This document shows positions 26,801 to 39,889 of a DNA stretch of 64,000 nucleotides, piece by piece (position 1 is the stretch's first letter; each line of letters opens with the position of its first letter). The notes beneath the pieces were generated by a model. That model did not search any database, was not told the DNA's origin, and saw nothing but the letters and a program-made list of their open reading frames with translations. The stretch lies in NCBI GenBank assembly GCA_037447655.1, contig JBBHKE010000973.1, forward strand, positions 133,267 to 197,266, given 5' to 3'. The translations under genes were made by a program, and so were the position numbers. Origin of the DNA: Zygnema cylindricum (taxonomy: Eukaryota > Streptophyta > Zygnematophyceae > Zygnematales > Zygnemataceae).

Positions 26801-29800
26801 TTAAAGCTGGGGATGATCCATCAACTAGAAGTCGATCCACAAGTCTTCGTGTTTCTTGTAGCCCCGATTCAAGCAGCCGAACAGTCACTTCTTGAGGTAT
26901 ATTTGCACGCACTGCGAGCCCTTCAAATCTAGGTGCAGGTTGCAATGCCACAGGATCAAAGTCAAAGGGCACCTGTTCTTCGGAAGATGCAGCCATAAGT
27001 GAACACGACAGGCTGCTCCGGCAGCTCATCCCTGATTCTAGGTGAAATGGCTCCACCAGAGTTTCCTGGAAGTAATGAACGACAAGGGCACGTGATCACC
27101 AATCTGTTACTCTTTGCACAAACGTACGGGATGAAGCAGGGAGAGGAGGAACAACAATAACAGCAACGGGAGAGCGAGAGAGCATGAGCTAAGCAAGCCA
27201 GGCACAAGACATCAAACACTTGAAGGTCTCAGGTTTGCAGAAAAACTTCATCCAGACAGCCATCACTACCAGAATATGCCAAAGTGCAACACTGCACACA
27301 TTCAATGCAGCTGGAAGGCTCATTCTTTAGAAAAAACCCCGGCTGTAACATGCCCAAGCAGCAACCTTCAACATTTTGGCTACATAATTTACGTACAGTT
27401 GAACTTACATAGGTGTAGCTAGAAGTATCCATAAACTCGATGCAATAGATTCCCTTAGCAGATGTCAACCAGATACTCGGGGTCCACATATGGCACCCAA
27501 TCAATACATCTTCTCCAACAATAGCCACAGCAGCTTCCAACCCATCTCCAGCATCTACTCCTTCCAAGAAAGATACACGGAGTTCATCAGCAGAAATCTT
27601 TGCCTGTATAAATGGCATAAGGCCATCACAAGGACCAGCAGGGGCCTTCCCTGGTTGGCCTTGTGGGTTGACTTGTACAAAACGTAGGACCTCCGCAGCC
27701 CTTATCAACAGGTTGCTTTCAGGCATGACTGTTTCTGCCTCTTTGAGTTCAACAAGCCATGATAATCGCCACTCCTCTGCCTCGACAAGAACCTGGGGCT
27801 TGATCGATATCGCGGGCTGATTGAGCAACGTCGCTTCAGGATCCACTACATCCATCCAGTTATCGCTCTCATCATCCCAAAAGCAAAGCCTAAAAAAAAT
27901 TGGATGACTGGATGGAACCAGTCTGCGAAAAAGATTGCCTTGTGCATACACTTCAAAAACTGCTCGTTTGAATGGGTACCTGTAAACAGCACGTGATCCA
28001 GCTTCTGAAAATAGTAAAAACCATTGAAAAGGCATATCAAACAGCCACTCAGTACAGTTGCCATACAATACCAAGTGGATATAGGCCAACAATACAGAGG
28101 CCCAGTTGCTCCATAAAAACACAACAATATAAAAAGTATGTGTTTATAAAAATCTGTGTGAAGTTTCAAATATAAATAAAGAATTAGTACCTCCAAACAA
28201 TCCAACCACCTTCTTGGCGTCGTTGAGCTGATGCCTCGTCATGAACTGGAGTGTCGCCCCAGCTAATCCTACCCTGAAGAACGCGTTGCTCGAGAATTCT
28301 GGCTTTTGAGAAAGCTCCAGACCGTAAATCATCACCAGGGCAGACTGGTCCTGCACACTGCCGCCTCACTGGCCAAGTATTGCCCCAAGCTTCAGCTGAA
28401 GACATCAACACTGACTTCAATGGTTTGACAAGAAATGGTGAGATATGAACAGGCAAATGCCGAGTATCTACTTCAATGATGATTGGACCAGGGCAACCTA
28501 ACAATCGACCTGCAACATGAAGGTCACTGTGAGGATGAAGACAAGCAGGCACGGCAAATTTAGGCCCCACAAGAGTAGCTTCCCAGCCGACAACTGAGAA
28601 GTCAAACGACTGCACTGCCAGACTGTGCATGTCCATAACTCCCGGACATTCGCCATTGTGAACTCCGGTCCACTGACGCGCATCAGCTTCAAGGTTGTCG
28701 TGCAAAATGCCGATGGAATGCTCAGCAGTGAGTATTAGAGCAACAGCATCGTCTCCCACTCCACGTTCAAAGGCCTCAAAGGATTGAAGTAAATGGAGGC
28801 GCAACAATGGGGTTAAAATCCGTGCATTGACAGTGGCAGGTAGGACATCCAGTCCAGGCACCTTCGGAAGGCCCTTCCGTCTCTCCCAGGCAACAGTGAC
28901 AATCTGGTCAATTGCCAGTCAAAGACAGTCAGTCTCAAACACATTTTGAAGTTATTATTATTATATTAACAGTATATAGATATATATTTAAAACATGTAA
29001 GCATATACATTTGCCAAGGAGCATGCAAATGTGATTTGGGCCTTATTGGCCATCCATCAAAATGAAAAAGCCAAACAAAAAAAAAAATCGCGGGCAGGAA
29101 ATTGAGCAAACCTCTTCAATTAATTGGGAATCAATGCGCCATTCTATTGGCCCAACTTCAATTTGGGTCTTGACAACCTCTTCTCCTTGAAAAGCCCATG
29201 TTGCTTTGATGAGGCATTTCCCTAATTTTCCACCTGATAGGTCATCCCCTTGCAGCATTGGCCGCGCTATATGAAATGTGCTTGACGATTTTGGTTCAGG
29301 AAAATCTGAAGAAGAAGAGGGTACTCCAACAATGCCTTTCTCATTACACATTATCGAAGCCTTGTCACTATACAGCTTACTCCCGCTTGTCTCCCTCTCA
29401 CTTTTTCCCTCCATCTCCAGTTTTTGCCTCCTAGTCAGCACAACAAACTGCTCAATTGAAAGCTCGGCTTCTCCAGATGTAATGTCAGTGGAGAAGGATT
29501 TTAGGTTTGACACATTCGGTTCATCAACTCTCCTGAGCATGTTAAAAGAAATTGCCTGAAATTGAGCAGAAAGGTATGAAGAGGCTTTGAGCACTTCTGT
29601 GCAAGTTTCCATATTGTAATCAAGATCATCTCGCCACATGCCCAATTCTACCTTTGCCTGTTGCAAGCAAATTATTAACTGCTGGGAATGAGGCTGTGAT
29701 TCCTGAAGGGGACTGAATCCCCCACATCCAAAAGACATAGGTGAAACAATTTGTGATCTGCTGGAATCCCTTAACATTGCATGCATTACACTGTCCAGAA

Positions 29801-32800
29801 AGGATAGAGTTTCCCGACTAAAACGCAGCAGAAGGATGTGCTGCGATCGCGTAACACAAAGGGCGATTCCCTCAACTGTAGCTTCCATAACCTGCAAGCC
29901 CCCAAAGTGTTTCATAGACAATTACGTCATGTGTACAAAAAAGCGACGCACAAAGATTTTAGACAAATTGCCTGTAAGCAAACATGGCTGCGATGTGTGT
30001 CGAAAGACCAAATAGCCCTTCATGGAGATTCCCAAGAAAAATTACGAGAACATAACAACTCTACTGATGATGTTGAATAATCCATAAATTACATCAACAA
30101 GGAATCTTACAGATACCGACTCCTTAATTGCGCGCTTAAATTTGAAGACATTAGCATCTGGAACTGACATCCCAAAAGACGCACACAACAAAATTCATAA
30201 AACAACAGGTTAGCCTACCTCAGCAGCTGAATTTGTAGTTTGAACCATACAGTGTTTCTTATTTGACACATGTACATTTGTTGAGTGCAATAAGGCACCA
30301 TCCACGATGTGCAGCTGCTCTTCCTCATCCTGTCGAGAAAACCGCCAATTTGACTGCGAGCTTAACAAACCTCTTCTGAAGTGCCACACACCATTTCAAG
30401 TGGCTACAACAGCGCCTTCAAACAGGTTTCATTGCAGTTCAGCATGGCCAAAAGAGCAATCACAGTTGTTTCGTCATAGTTGCTCCTACAATTTCAGCAA
30501 TGACGAGAACTTGTGGAATTCATGTCACTAATCGTCTCATTTCAATAAAGAGAAATCGATTAGCTTACAAACTTTAACAATTCAAAAGCGCCACAGAAAT
30601 TTCCATCCCTGAATTTACAATTGCTGCCTCGAGTCTTGTGACTCAAGACATTGCTCCATCGCTTAAGCAACATTCCAACAATAATAGGATCCAAACAAAA
30701 TTTATCATTTCATAGATCCCTCACATACGTTGCATTTTCTACAATGTTCTGTTTGAATGATGCACGCACTTCAGGCTACACCATTCACAGACAGCTCAAA
30801 TTGAAGTTAATCTGATAACAGGAGTTGATAAACACCATTAACAAAGTCCAAAACATGAACAGCTTTCTTAAATGGGTTTGTTGAATAGTTTTCCCACACG
30901 TCTACCGTAAGGAAACACCATGTCAAACAGAGATGAACACCTGAGAGGAGCAGCTAAAAGAAGGCAAAAAGCATGTAAACTTACAGAAGAGGAGAGCAGG
31001 ATCCCAAGCACTAACAAAATTGTTCCCAATGTTAAATTAAACTCGGATGCCAAAGGGCCTTCATCTATTAGACCAGTCTCAACTCTATCACCAAAATCCG
31101 ACGAGTTTAACTTGCGCAGCGTACTTGAAGAAATTTGAAGGCTCTCAAATGTTAACTTACAGGCAACCTTGCCATGTACAGGTGTCACGACTGAGGAATC
31201 CACGATTGGCCCTATATTGCTATCTAGGACAAGAGTAATCTCTATTTTCGCTACATAGAGGGAAAGTGGTAGTGCTCTTGCTGTTTGATCAATAGAAGAA
31301 GAAGTAGAAGAATTCCTAAAACTGATACATGAAAGGGCAGGCTGAAGACATTCGCAGTACAAGTCGGCGATGTCGAACAAAGAAGAAGTCATCACAAACA
31401 CCTTAACTAGGCCTATTTCCAAGTTGCAAAGCCTCAAGGGCTCCTCCGGAATAAATACATGTGGTGAACTGTCCTGATATTGCAGTGAGAAGCCACGTTC
31501 AATTTTGGCAAAAGCTGAGCAGTCCAGCCTGGTCAACGGAAAGGACAAATGTAGCAGCCGTAAGTTTTCAGTTCCTATAGTCAAAGAAGATTGAAACCTC
31601 AAAGACGGATCGGTTTCATCAACATAGAAAGTGATTGCTATCTGCGACTGAACTCCTGGGTAAACGTGCTAAGCTGTCTGCTAATGTGCTAACTGAAACC
31701 ATGAAGTTTGGCTGCAATTGAAATGAACAATACCTGTCTTCAGAGGTTAAAGCAAGAAGAATTGTCCAGCTATAAGCTTGAGAAGGTGAAAGAACTTGAT
31801 AAGCAAATGTTACACAACATCAAGCAAGATGCATGTTTGCGATTGACAGAAACATACCTGAACCCCAAAACATCAACTGTACAAAAATCAATGTTGAGAG
31901 ACGCGGAATTGACCGTCATATCAGGTTTGACTGTTACGCCAGCCGATAAAATTAGAACTTGCAACTGAAGCGAATAACCTGTTCCCACAGGCCATATGTA
32001 CTGCCATACATGAGCACCGTACCAAAAAAAAGTAGGAAGGAAAGAATCTCAGGAAAAAATATGTTTTCCATAAACATACATAACAATATCAGGGTTGAAT
32101 CTTTTCTCAACATTGGAGGTCAACACCCAAAAAAACCATATCGAAACGACTATCAAGACTGGAAACTTCCACCTTAAATCAAACACACACCAGAGCTAAA
32201 ATCATGCAAACAAGAAAACAGAACAGCCTACAAAAGAACCAACGACGTGAACGGAATTCATTGCCGATAAAGAATGAGGCTATGTGCAATGAAAAGGCTG
32301 AAATGGGCGCCAAAGATTAAAACATCTGAATGGATAATTACTTGAGAGCGAGTAAATTTACCTACAAATTTACCTGAACGAGTTTCGTAACCAGGAAGCT
32401 TTAGGGAGGAATTGGCTTCCTGATGCTGAGACAGGTTACCGTCAATAACAGTCAGCACCGAATTGCAGTCTGCTTCATCCATAACTAGAGACACTTTATC
32501 CAATACAAAATCGCCTCTAAGCTGTGTCGCATTTCCACTTATTACGTCCAGATTCATTTCCTTGTCAAGGCAGATTTTTACGGTACATGGCTTCATAATT
32601 GGTCGCATGGTTCCCTGCCACTGAAAGTAAGGAAAAAAAACAATCATGAGTGGTGGGATCTTGTAGTAGATAGCTCAACAGTCTTGCGATCGAGAAAGAC
32701 AAAGAATTGCATTGCAAATTGTCACAATCAGACTCCTGATCACATGGCTTCTTTAACATCTTTCTCAGCTATCAGTATAAGTGTTAACAATCTTAACATG

Positions 32801-35800
32801 GAAAGAAAGACTCTTCTAAGGTCTTTGATATGATAATAGATACTTTGCAGCAATTGCTACCCAGAACAATACACAGCTCATTTGAGCAAAATAAAAACTG
32901 TTCTTGTAAAAATTCCGATATGGTTGAACAGCAGATATCTCAGTGTCTCCAGGCCTAAACTACACAGAGAATTTGTGAGTTTGTGACTGAAGAAATTGTT
33001 AAGTTTTTAACCTTTAAAGCCATGAAATCATTGAACAAGTGCCCTGATCATCATGACGAAGGCAAATTGAGGCACAACCGTGCGTCACAGTCCACAACCA
33101 TTGCAACACCACCACACAGTCACTACCATTACAAAAATTCTGGTGCGGCAGACAACACAATGCGAATGCATGCATTCTCCCTCCATATATGTATTAGTGT
33201 GCATGAACAGTGTAAGCTATTGCTTTGCTCCCAGACTGATGCAGTGCACAACTGATAAATAGTTGGACATACTTGACCAATTGGGTTTAACATAAGCTTC
33301 GCCTGGTTGACAACTTGAGAAACTCAGCCTACAGCAGACAGCAAATGCACCCAGAGGCAGTCCCAGGAACCTCATCTATATAAACTGCACCTTTACCTTA
33401 TTGAAATGCCAGTTATCAGATACAGATAGTTGAACCATGAAAGAGCAACGTAAAGCAGGCCCAGTAGGTCTCTTGAGAATAGCCTCCTCCTGAGAAATTG
33501 GTTCCAACGATATCTTCAAAGAGTTTGTGTCCATCACCACAGCTGAAACTTGTTTATCTGAATTGGTAGAGAGTGCAGCAACCCTGCAGCTTTCTACCCC
33601 TACTTGAAATTTGTGCAAATCAAACAACTCGCTGACTCCCTGAAAAACAATATTTGAGGCCTCGGAAGTTCCAGTATCTCCAGAATGCGTATTATCCTTT
33701 GTATCCACTCCAGATCGAACACTCGGTAAGCCAAACAATGCTTGCACTTTACTCAGAAACTGAGGCCTCAGCCCCAGCACCACATTGCCAATAGAGCAAA
33801 TTAGATTTTTCTTGTCAACCATGTTGTAAACTGGAGCTCCTAAACTCAAAGCATTTTTCACATTTTGCCTTCCCTTTACAACCCCATCTTTGTCCCAGAC
33901 TTCTTGCAACCTCTTTTCCCGCCACCAGCCAACTTGAATCGCTCCCCCATGTTTTCCAAGTACTTCCTCAAACAACACCTGATGTCCTTCAGAGTTTCTC
34001 CCAAATTCATGTGCCGAACCACTATCTGTCGAATCCACTTGTTGATGAGCCATGTAACCAGGAACGGGTTCTAGAGGACCATCCGGCTCGGAGCTTCGCG
34101 GATAGATGCTCAAGATTGTGTCACGGACATCTCCTGATCTATCTCTCATTAAAGACAGACGCATGAGTCTAAACGCACCCGATTGAAGACCTTCAGCATT
34201 GATATGAGCATCTAACTCCAAATCGGACCATTCCAGAGTAAAGAGCGACTCCGACTCAAGGGATTGAATGCGAGCTGGGCCAGGCTCTTTTGGAAGACTG
34301 TCAAACAAAGCTGGAGTGGGAATAAAGATTTCTTGCAATTGTGGCTCCTGTGATTCCAATGTCGTATTCAGAGACAGTACATTTCCACTTGACCTCGCTG
34401 ACAAGAGTGTAACCGTTTCAATTTCAACAGGTTTTTCCTCCTCAGCCCCACCTGCTTGTGGAAAAAGTCTTTCAAGGAAAAACTTGACAGCACCACCATG
34501 GAGCTTCACTTGTATCAACATCTCCATTCCAGCATCAAAACTGAAGCCAGCAACCCCCGCTTCTAGCTCTTCTAATGCAGCTTGCCGCAACTGATCTGCA
34601 CTAAGGGTATTGTTTGGTGACTCCTCGTCGGCAAAAAACTTCCAGGCCCAACCAAGTGCCCTGCTGCTCACCGCTGAAACACCTCCCCCAACTCTTACAG
34701 ATTCTGAGGTACGACCTTCACCATCTAAAACGGTCGCATCCTCAGCCATCTTATCTTTCTGTAGCTTAAATCCATTTGCTGGCTGTGAGTCCTTCTCTCC
34801 CTTCTTGGTCTCAGTGCTAGAAGAATGAGAAGTGGCAGCGAAGCTGGTAGCAAGCTGTTTGAGATAACGGATCTGAAGATCACTGAGTGATACTTCAACA
34901 GGCTGAACACGAATATCAAAAGTGCCACGTTGCTTGTGATTGTCCATGGCAGGTAGAAACGACAGGCGGATAGTGCTGGAGGCAGTTCGCAATAGAGAAT
35001 CTGTGGATGAAAATCATACGCAAAGCCAATATTCACTCCCAGAGTTAGTGTTTTCATAGGGAGCCAATCTGAATACTGTCTTGTGCTCCTGTTAAGTAAT
35101 GTTTGTACAAGCTGAACTTGTGCAAAACCAAAGTTATAAAAGGCCAGCTAGACCAGCTTAGATGTCGGTACTATTTGAGCATTAACATGGAGGCCCTTGA
35201 CAGGTCTGCTCGAAATGCAACTCATAAAATTTTCTGGATTCAATTAAAATCCCAAACATGACCAACTCGAATTCAATTTTGCTTACCATGATAATTATTG
35301 ACTTTGCCATCTGCTGAAAGTTCATCCAAACAAACGGCAATGTTGGTAATTTCTCCAACCTTACGAACTCCGTCTTCAAAGTCCTACATAAGGATAAGAC
35401 AAAAAGTAAACAGCATTATCCTGGCTTAGAAAGTCACAAATTCAGCAATGCGAAAACAGTTAATCTTTACAATCTCAGGAGAATTTATCCATAATGTGTT
35501 ATTAACTTTAGTCATTTGTCACAAACAAAAGCCTTTCATTCCTGGCATTTGTATTATGCGAGCATGCAATCATACTCTAACGGAATGCTAAGTGTTGTCC
35601 CATAGATTTTCACCCATATTGACAAACACCAATAGAGGACTATCCAAAACATGAATGTGAAATTGGCTTGGTGCACTTACAAAAAAACCCTTGTTCCACT
35701 CATCATCGACTGAGTAAATGACAGCAGAGTCGCAGGATATCGACATAACGGCCCCTGGCATTATGTATTTGCAAACAAGATTGTTCACCCTGACTGTAAC

Positions 35801-36985
35801 ATTGGCCACAGTCTGCTTCAACAATGAGGTTATCCATCCTGCTCCGACAATGTCTCTGTCACTCACGCCTGTCGATGAAAACGCACATTAGTTAAACTCT
35901 CCTAAGAATAAATATGAATTGAATAAAAATCTGAAGGCAAGCTCTATACATTGATGCAGGTGGCTGTCCCCAGTTTTGCAGGATCCTTGATCAGAACCAC
36001 ACAAAAATTAAAAAATGCCTAAGAGGTAATTCGCAACAAGCAAATACAAATTTCAAACCCGTTCTCCCAACATTTGTCCCTGTGCATGGATCCATTCCAG
36101 CAAAGCCTACTTCCTCACCAGCAACGGTAGAAGCTTCATTGCCCCCTGTGTCATTCCTGGCAGTGTCGCTATTTTCTCCACTTGCCCCAGCTCCAGGGGT
36201 CCCATCTTTGAAGACACACTCCACTGTATCCAAAATTATCTCTATTGGCTCCGTGGCTAAACGAGTCCATGGTATCTTCACGTGCAGCTCTCGTGCAAAG
36301 GTTCGGACAACAGAGCAAGGAAGGTTCTTGACGATCTCTGAACGTGAATCAATGCAGACCTTAAACCATCAGCTCTTTAGTAGAACGACACATGGACTCA
36401 TGATCACAGAAAATGACACGATCAGTCTTGGATCTGCCAGCTCTTAGTCGTAGAATGGCGGTCAGAGCTTCAGCAGTTCATTCTGTCTGTAGTAAGATAG
36501 CGGATCCGACTTCGGTAGAATCCTGGCCAGTTGATTCCTTGCTACTCTATACAGCAACCAAATGCATCATAAAATGCATTGAATTTAACTTGATTAACTT
36601 TAAAAATAAATATTACTGTTGACAACATAAAACAATAAGATGCAAAGGATTACAAGTGTGTTTCCACGTGGTTGAATGCAGTGAACAAACAAGATCAAGG
36701 ATCACGAATTGACCTTCAAGATTGAGCTCAAAGTTTCTGAAAACTACAGAGCCTCCGGAGATAGAAACTCGAAGATCAGATGCAGCGGCTCCTTCCGCAT
36801 CCTTAATGTACTTTCTTGCAACTCGGAGGACAATCTGCAAGAGGAGGCGGTAAATCACAATGAACGATCGCTAATGTGGATGAACCTTACCTCAAATAAA
36901 GATTAGGTTTTGAAAATAAAACGTAAAAGAGACAGAGTTAGAAAAGTACAGGAGTCAGCAAATACTTCTCCACGTTCCCCAACAT
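20884..36985 (-). CDS. VPS13B: VPS13B-type bridge lipid-transfer protein, about 3,545 aa
   Basis: VPS13 proteins are long grooved tubes that move lipids at organelle contacts; the B type acts at Golgi and early endosomes. Exons in transcript order: 36985-36950, 36834-36714, 36337-36059, 35868-35681, 35383-35287, 35000-33397, 32620-32362, 31978-31858, 31733-31700, 31668-30985, 30329-30219, 30163-30111, 29891-29112, 28903-28191, 27979-27409, 27065-25437, 25242-24776, 24309-22062, 21684-21413, 21250-20884. The start MLGNVEKYLLTP and the next exon (RKYIKDAEG, SISGGSVVFRNFELNLE) resemble the VPS13B chorein end. IPWTRLATEPIEI, GWAWKFF, IVWRYPFKRAV and CDPFSVDH align in order with landmarks I know from animal VPS13B, as does the C-terminal PLEGFQVGPHGF...VRHMSYWTLSSI block. 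The animal protein is about 4,000 aa. Phases agree at every junction except 30219/30163, where one nucleotide is unaccounted for. Confidence 0.9.
31700..31733 (-). other. VPS13B: 34-nt exon of VPS13B
   Basis: The neighbouring exons 31978-31858 and 31668-30985 end in phase 2 and start in phase 0, so they cannot join directly. This 34-nt segment, bounded by CTCTGAAGACAG and by GTTTCA, starts and ends in exactly the missing phases and keeps the frame open. It encodes 11 residues plus the end of a split codon. Confidence 0.6.
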
Positions 36986-37804
36986 CGAACCATGCCGTGA
37001 AAAACGTTGTCCTCAAGGAAACGTTGCGAGAAAGAGAAAACGGTGTAATTTTTGAAGGGGAGAGAGGTGAGAGGGCAAAATTTTAGGACAAAGTGACCTG
37101 GTAAACACGGTTCACGTTTGATTTTCTTAACGTAATTTGAAAAAAAAGGCAATCCTTTTTAGCTTTTCCCTTCCTAATCATAATATGAACCGCGATGGAC
37201 TACCCATCGTGGGGTATGTCAGCGGTACATATGGTTTTGGCATGCAAATAGTTTATTGATCACTATGCTACTGAAGTACAGAGTTCTGTACCTCTGTACG
37301 GTAATAAAGGACCAGCATTACAGTACTGTATTTTAGCATCCAATGGCAGTGGCGCATTGCAACACGACATCTCATACGGAAGGTGGTCACCAACGTGTTT
37401 GACGTGCCGCAATAAACGGCAGGCTCGTTGTCCTACGTGGAAACTTTTTGAAGTGCAATCATTCGGGTTTGAAATCCAAAAGGATTTGCAAGGCGGATTC
37501 TACCCAAACTTTTAAAACTGCTTTTAACTTTTGTAGTGCTGCTTGTCGAAAAGTAAGCGCTGGTTTTTGCCGAGGCACCCCATGACGTTCGTCAATATCT
37601 CTGCCATGCATTAACGATATACAGGTGACCGACGCTTGTAATATAAAACTTTAGGGAGAAGATAAAGCGCAGTCGTTACGGTTGGACGAAACCGCTTACG
37701 TCACCAACTTCAAAATTGTACAATCCGCGTACAAAACTAAAGAAAGAAAACTGCGATACCATGAATCCACGGGTGGTTTTCCGTACAATCCTTTTAGGGT
37801 TTCC

Positions 37805-38035
37805 TTAATTCCAATTTCACTACTTCTTCTCTCATAGTTCAACCCGTTCCTGCTCTTTCTCCTCTCTCCATTCACCTCTTGGCACTTCCTTTTCCTCAAT
37901 ATTTTCTTGTTGCCTCTACCTTTCTCACCTTGCTGTCCTTTTTTGTCTCCTTGCTCTCCTTATTCTCTGTGCTCTCTCTCCCCTGTTTGCTTCCTCTTCC
38001 CTCTCTATCCCTCCCGATATTCTTGCTGTCGCTGC
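37805..38035 (+). repeat. Pyrimidine-rich block
   Basis: About 230 bases of TCTCC and TTCC-rich sequence with no repeat unit. Like the tracts at 18300-18880 and 59050-60240, the pyrimidines are on the plus strand. Confidence 0.6.
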
Positions 38036-38549
38036 TACCTGCTTTTGAATAAAGGTAAAATATGGGGGAAAACAGATGAGAATAAGGGGAAATTGGAAGG
38101 AGGAGTGAAATTGGTCAAAGTATGGCATACAATTTTGGGTTGAAAGGGGTGAAGTTGGGACCAGTGTCCGGGAATAGGTCTAAACCTGGGTATAGGGAAG
38201 GAACATAGATGTTTGTGTATAATTTAATGGTATTGGTGAATCTGGGCCGCAACTGCTTAACAACCTCAATCCGTTTGCTCGAAAGAAAGCCAAAATTCTG
38301 AAATTGGTATTGAACGAAGAATTTCTTGATATCTTTCGCAACTTATGTCTGACAAAATATTTTTACCAATAATTTCATGCCAATGTACACTTGAACACAA
38401 CTTTCAATTTTTTTTTCTGTTTACAACACAATCATTTAATTGCCATTTATTGAACTAACGTCAAACAGCAAGAATCGACTGCGTTGATCATGGTTGAAAT
38501 GGCGTCACGAAAAGCTGACTTTTTGGTTGGACTGCTTGCGATTGACCAT

Positions 38550-38672
38550 CAAAATATAGACTCAACGGTACTTTACTTGTACCAATGTGTACTTCAAACG
38601 TACAATATTTGACAAAATGACGTAAGTGACTGTGCGCAACAAAACAATCACTGCCATGATCAATTCCCTAAA
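38550..38672. repeat. Dispersed repeat, copy 2
   Basis: It matches 2490-2620 in the order CGGTACTTTACTTGTAC, GTACTTCAAACGTAC, GTAAGTGACTGTGCGCAAC and ACTGCCATGAT. The two copies are diverged and lie 36 kb apart in the same orientation. Confidence 0.6.
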
Positions 38673-38871
38673 AAAAATCCCGTAATCTTTTTGTTGGAGT
38701 CCATATCGCGTGCGAGGAACGCTGGTTACATTCTCAAGCATATGCGAAACCAGATTTTCCGCAACATTCGACTGTTCGAGCACGAAATTGTACAAGAAAA
38801 TTACATTTTACTAACTTTTGTTCATTTGTCTTTTATTACGTTGTCTTCTATCTACTCTGAAATGTTTTGAC

Positions 38872-39881
38872 CATAGTTGTTCAAATCGTGCGATTTTTTC
38901 CTTTTTTCCGATTTTTATGTGTAATTCGTGACTTTTGAAAAAATCGCAAAAAAAACGGAGAACAATTTGTCCGGAAAACTGAACAAAAAATTATACGGGA
39001 AATGTACGGTTTTTTACGGATATTGTACGTACTTTGACGAAAAGATACGTTGCACTTCTTAGAACTTTCTATCCGGTAAAATGAACAAGAATTTTACGGG
39101 AAATGTACAGAATTTTACCGAAAACGTACAGAATTTTGCGAAAAGAGACGTTGTAGTGTTGCACCATTTACACGCGGTAAGTTTGAATTCTGTACAATCG
39201 TCCTCTTCAATTTTTTTTCGTCCTCTTCATTTTTTTTTCAGAGAAGCCGCCATAAAAACGAATCTTCAAGGCGCCATTACTGACGCCACGGAAGTGGTCA
39301 GTGAAACTATCGTTCAAGTCATTTTCGAAACAGTTATAAACCTCGACAGAAGCAGCCATGCCTATCAAACATGCTTATCAGTTTGCCATGGTGAATGTTG
39401 AAAAAAATGATTTTTATATTGTGATTTGTATATTGTGATTTGTATACTGTCTCTACTTTGATTTTTTGCAGTCGTATGCTCTCTAGAGATAGAGAGAGAA
39501 GGCCATGGCTGATTGCCAGATAGTCTCAGACAAACAAAAAATATGACTCTGACAAAAAGGTGACTATAGTCAAGATTTGAACCTGGGGTACAGGCTGACT
39601 TTATAGTCTGACTGACAACCGTCCGTAACCTGTCGATGTAGAAATTTGGAATCACACATATAGTGTGATAACCATTTAAATATCAACAATTCTATAGCAT
39701 TCATTTAACGGGAAATGTACAAACTGCGGTAGATGTAAAATTCAATTTTTTTTACAGTTATGGAGTAGTACGGATACAAAATCATTAACGATTTAAACGA
39801 TTTTTTCAAATTGTTCAATGCGTAACTTACGTATAATTCGCGAGTTTGAATCTTGCCTAAAATGCGGTTTGAACAACTATG
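38872..39881 (+). mobile_element. hAT-like MITE, copy 1 (1,010 bp)
   Basis: The ends are inverted repeats, CATAGTTGTTCAAA and TTTGAACAACTATG. They are flanked by a perfect 8-bp target duplication GTTTTGAC (38864-38871 and 39882-39889), which is the hallmark of hAT transposons. Subterminal DNA is packed with ACGG and GTAC motifs, as expected for transposase-binding repeats. There is no transposase, so the copy is non-autonomous. Its interior (about 39470-39660) holds a tRNA-like module in reverse orientation and a block, GAGAGAAGGCCATGGCTGA, shared with the copia LTRs. Confidence 0.88.
39480..39655 (-). repeat. tRNA-derived SINE-like module inside MITE copy 1
   Basis: Read on the minus strand, an A-box-like TTGTCAGTCAG and a B-box GGTTCAAATCT lie at tRNA spacing, with a T-arm pairing four of five positions (one a wobble). 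A T-run with GTCAGAGTCA follows, then CAGCCATGGCCTTCTCTC. The same order of tRNA head, TTTTTGT and CAGCCATGGC.TTCTCTC appears in the copia LTRs. Confidence 0.6.
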
Positions 39882-39889
39882 GTTTTGAC

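Larger units (their letters stand above)
36986..38871. other. Upstream flank of VPS13B
   Basis: No gene is seen. The VPS13B promoter must lie at the left edge, but I recognise no core motif. The stretch contains a pyrimidine-rich block at about 37805-38035 and, further out, the second copy of the dispersed repeat at 38550-38672. Confidence 0.5.
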
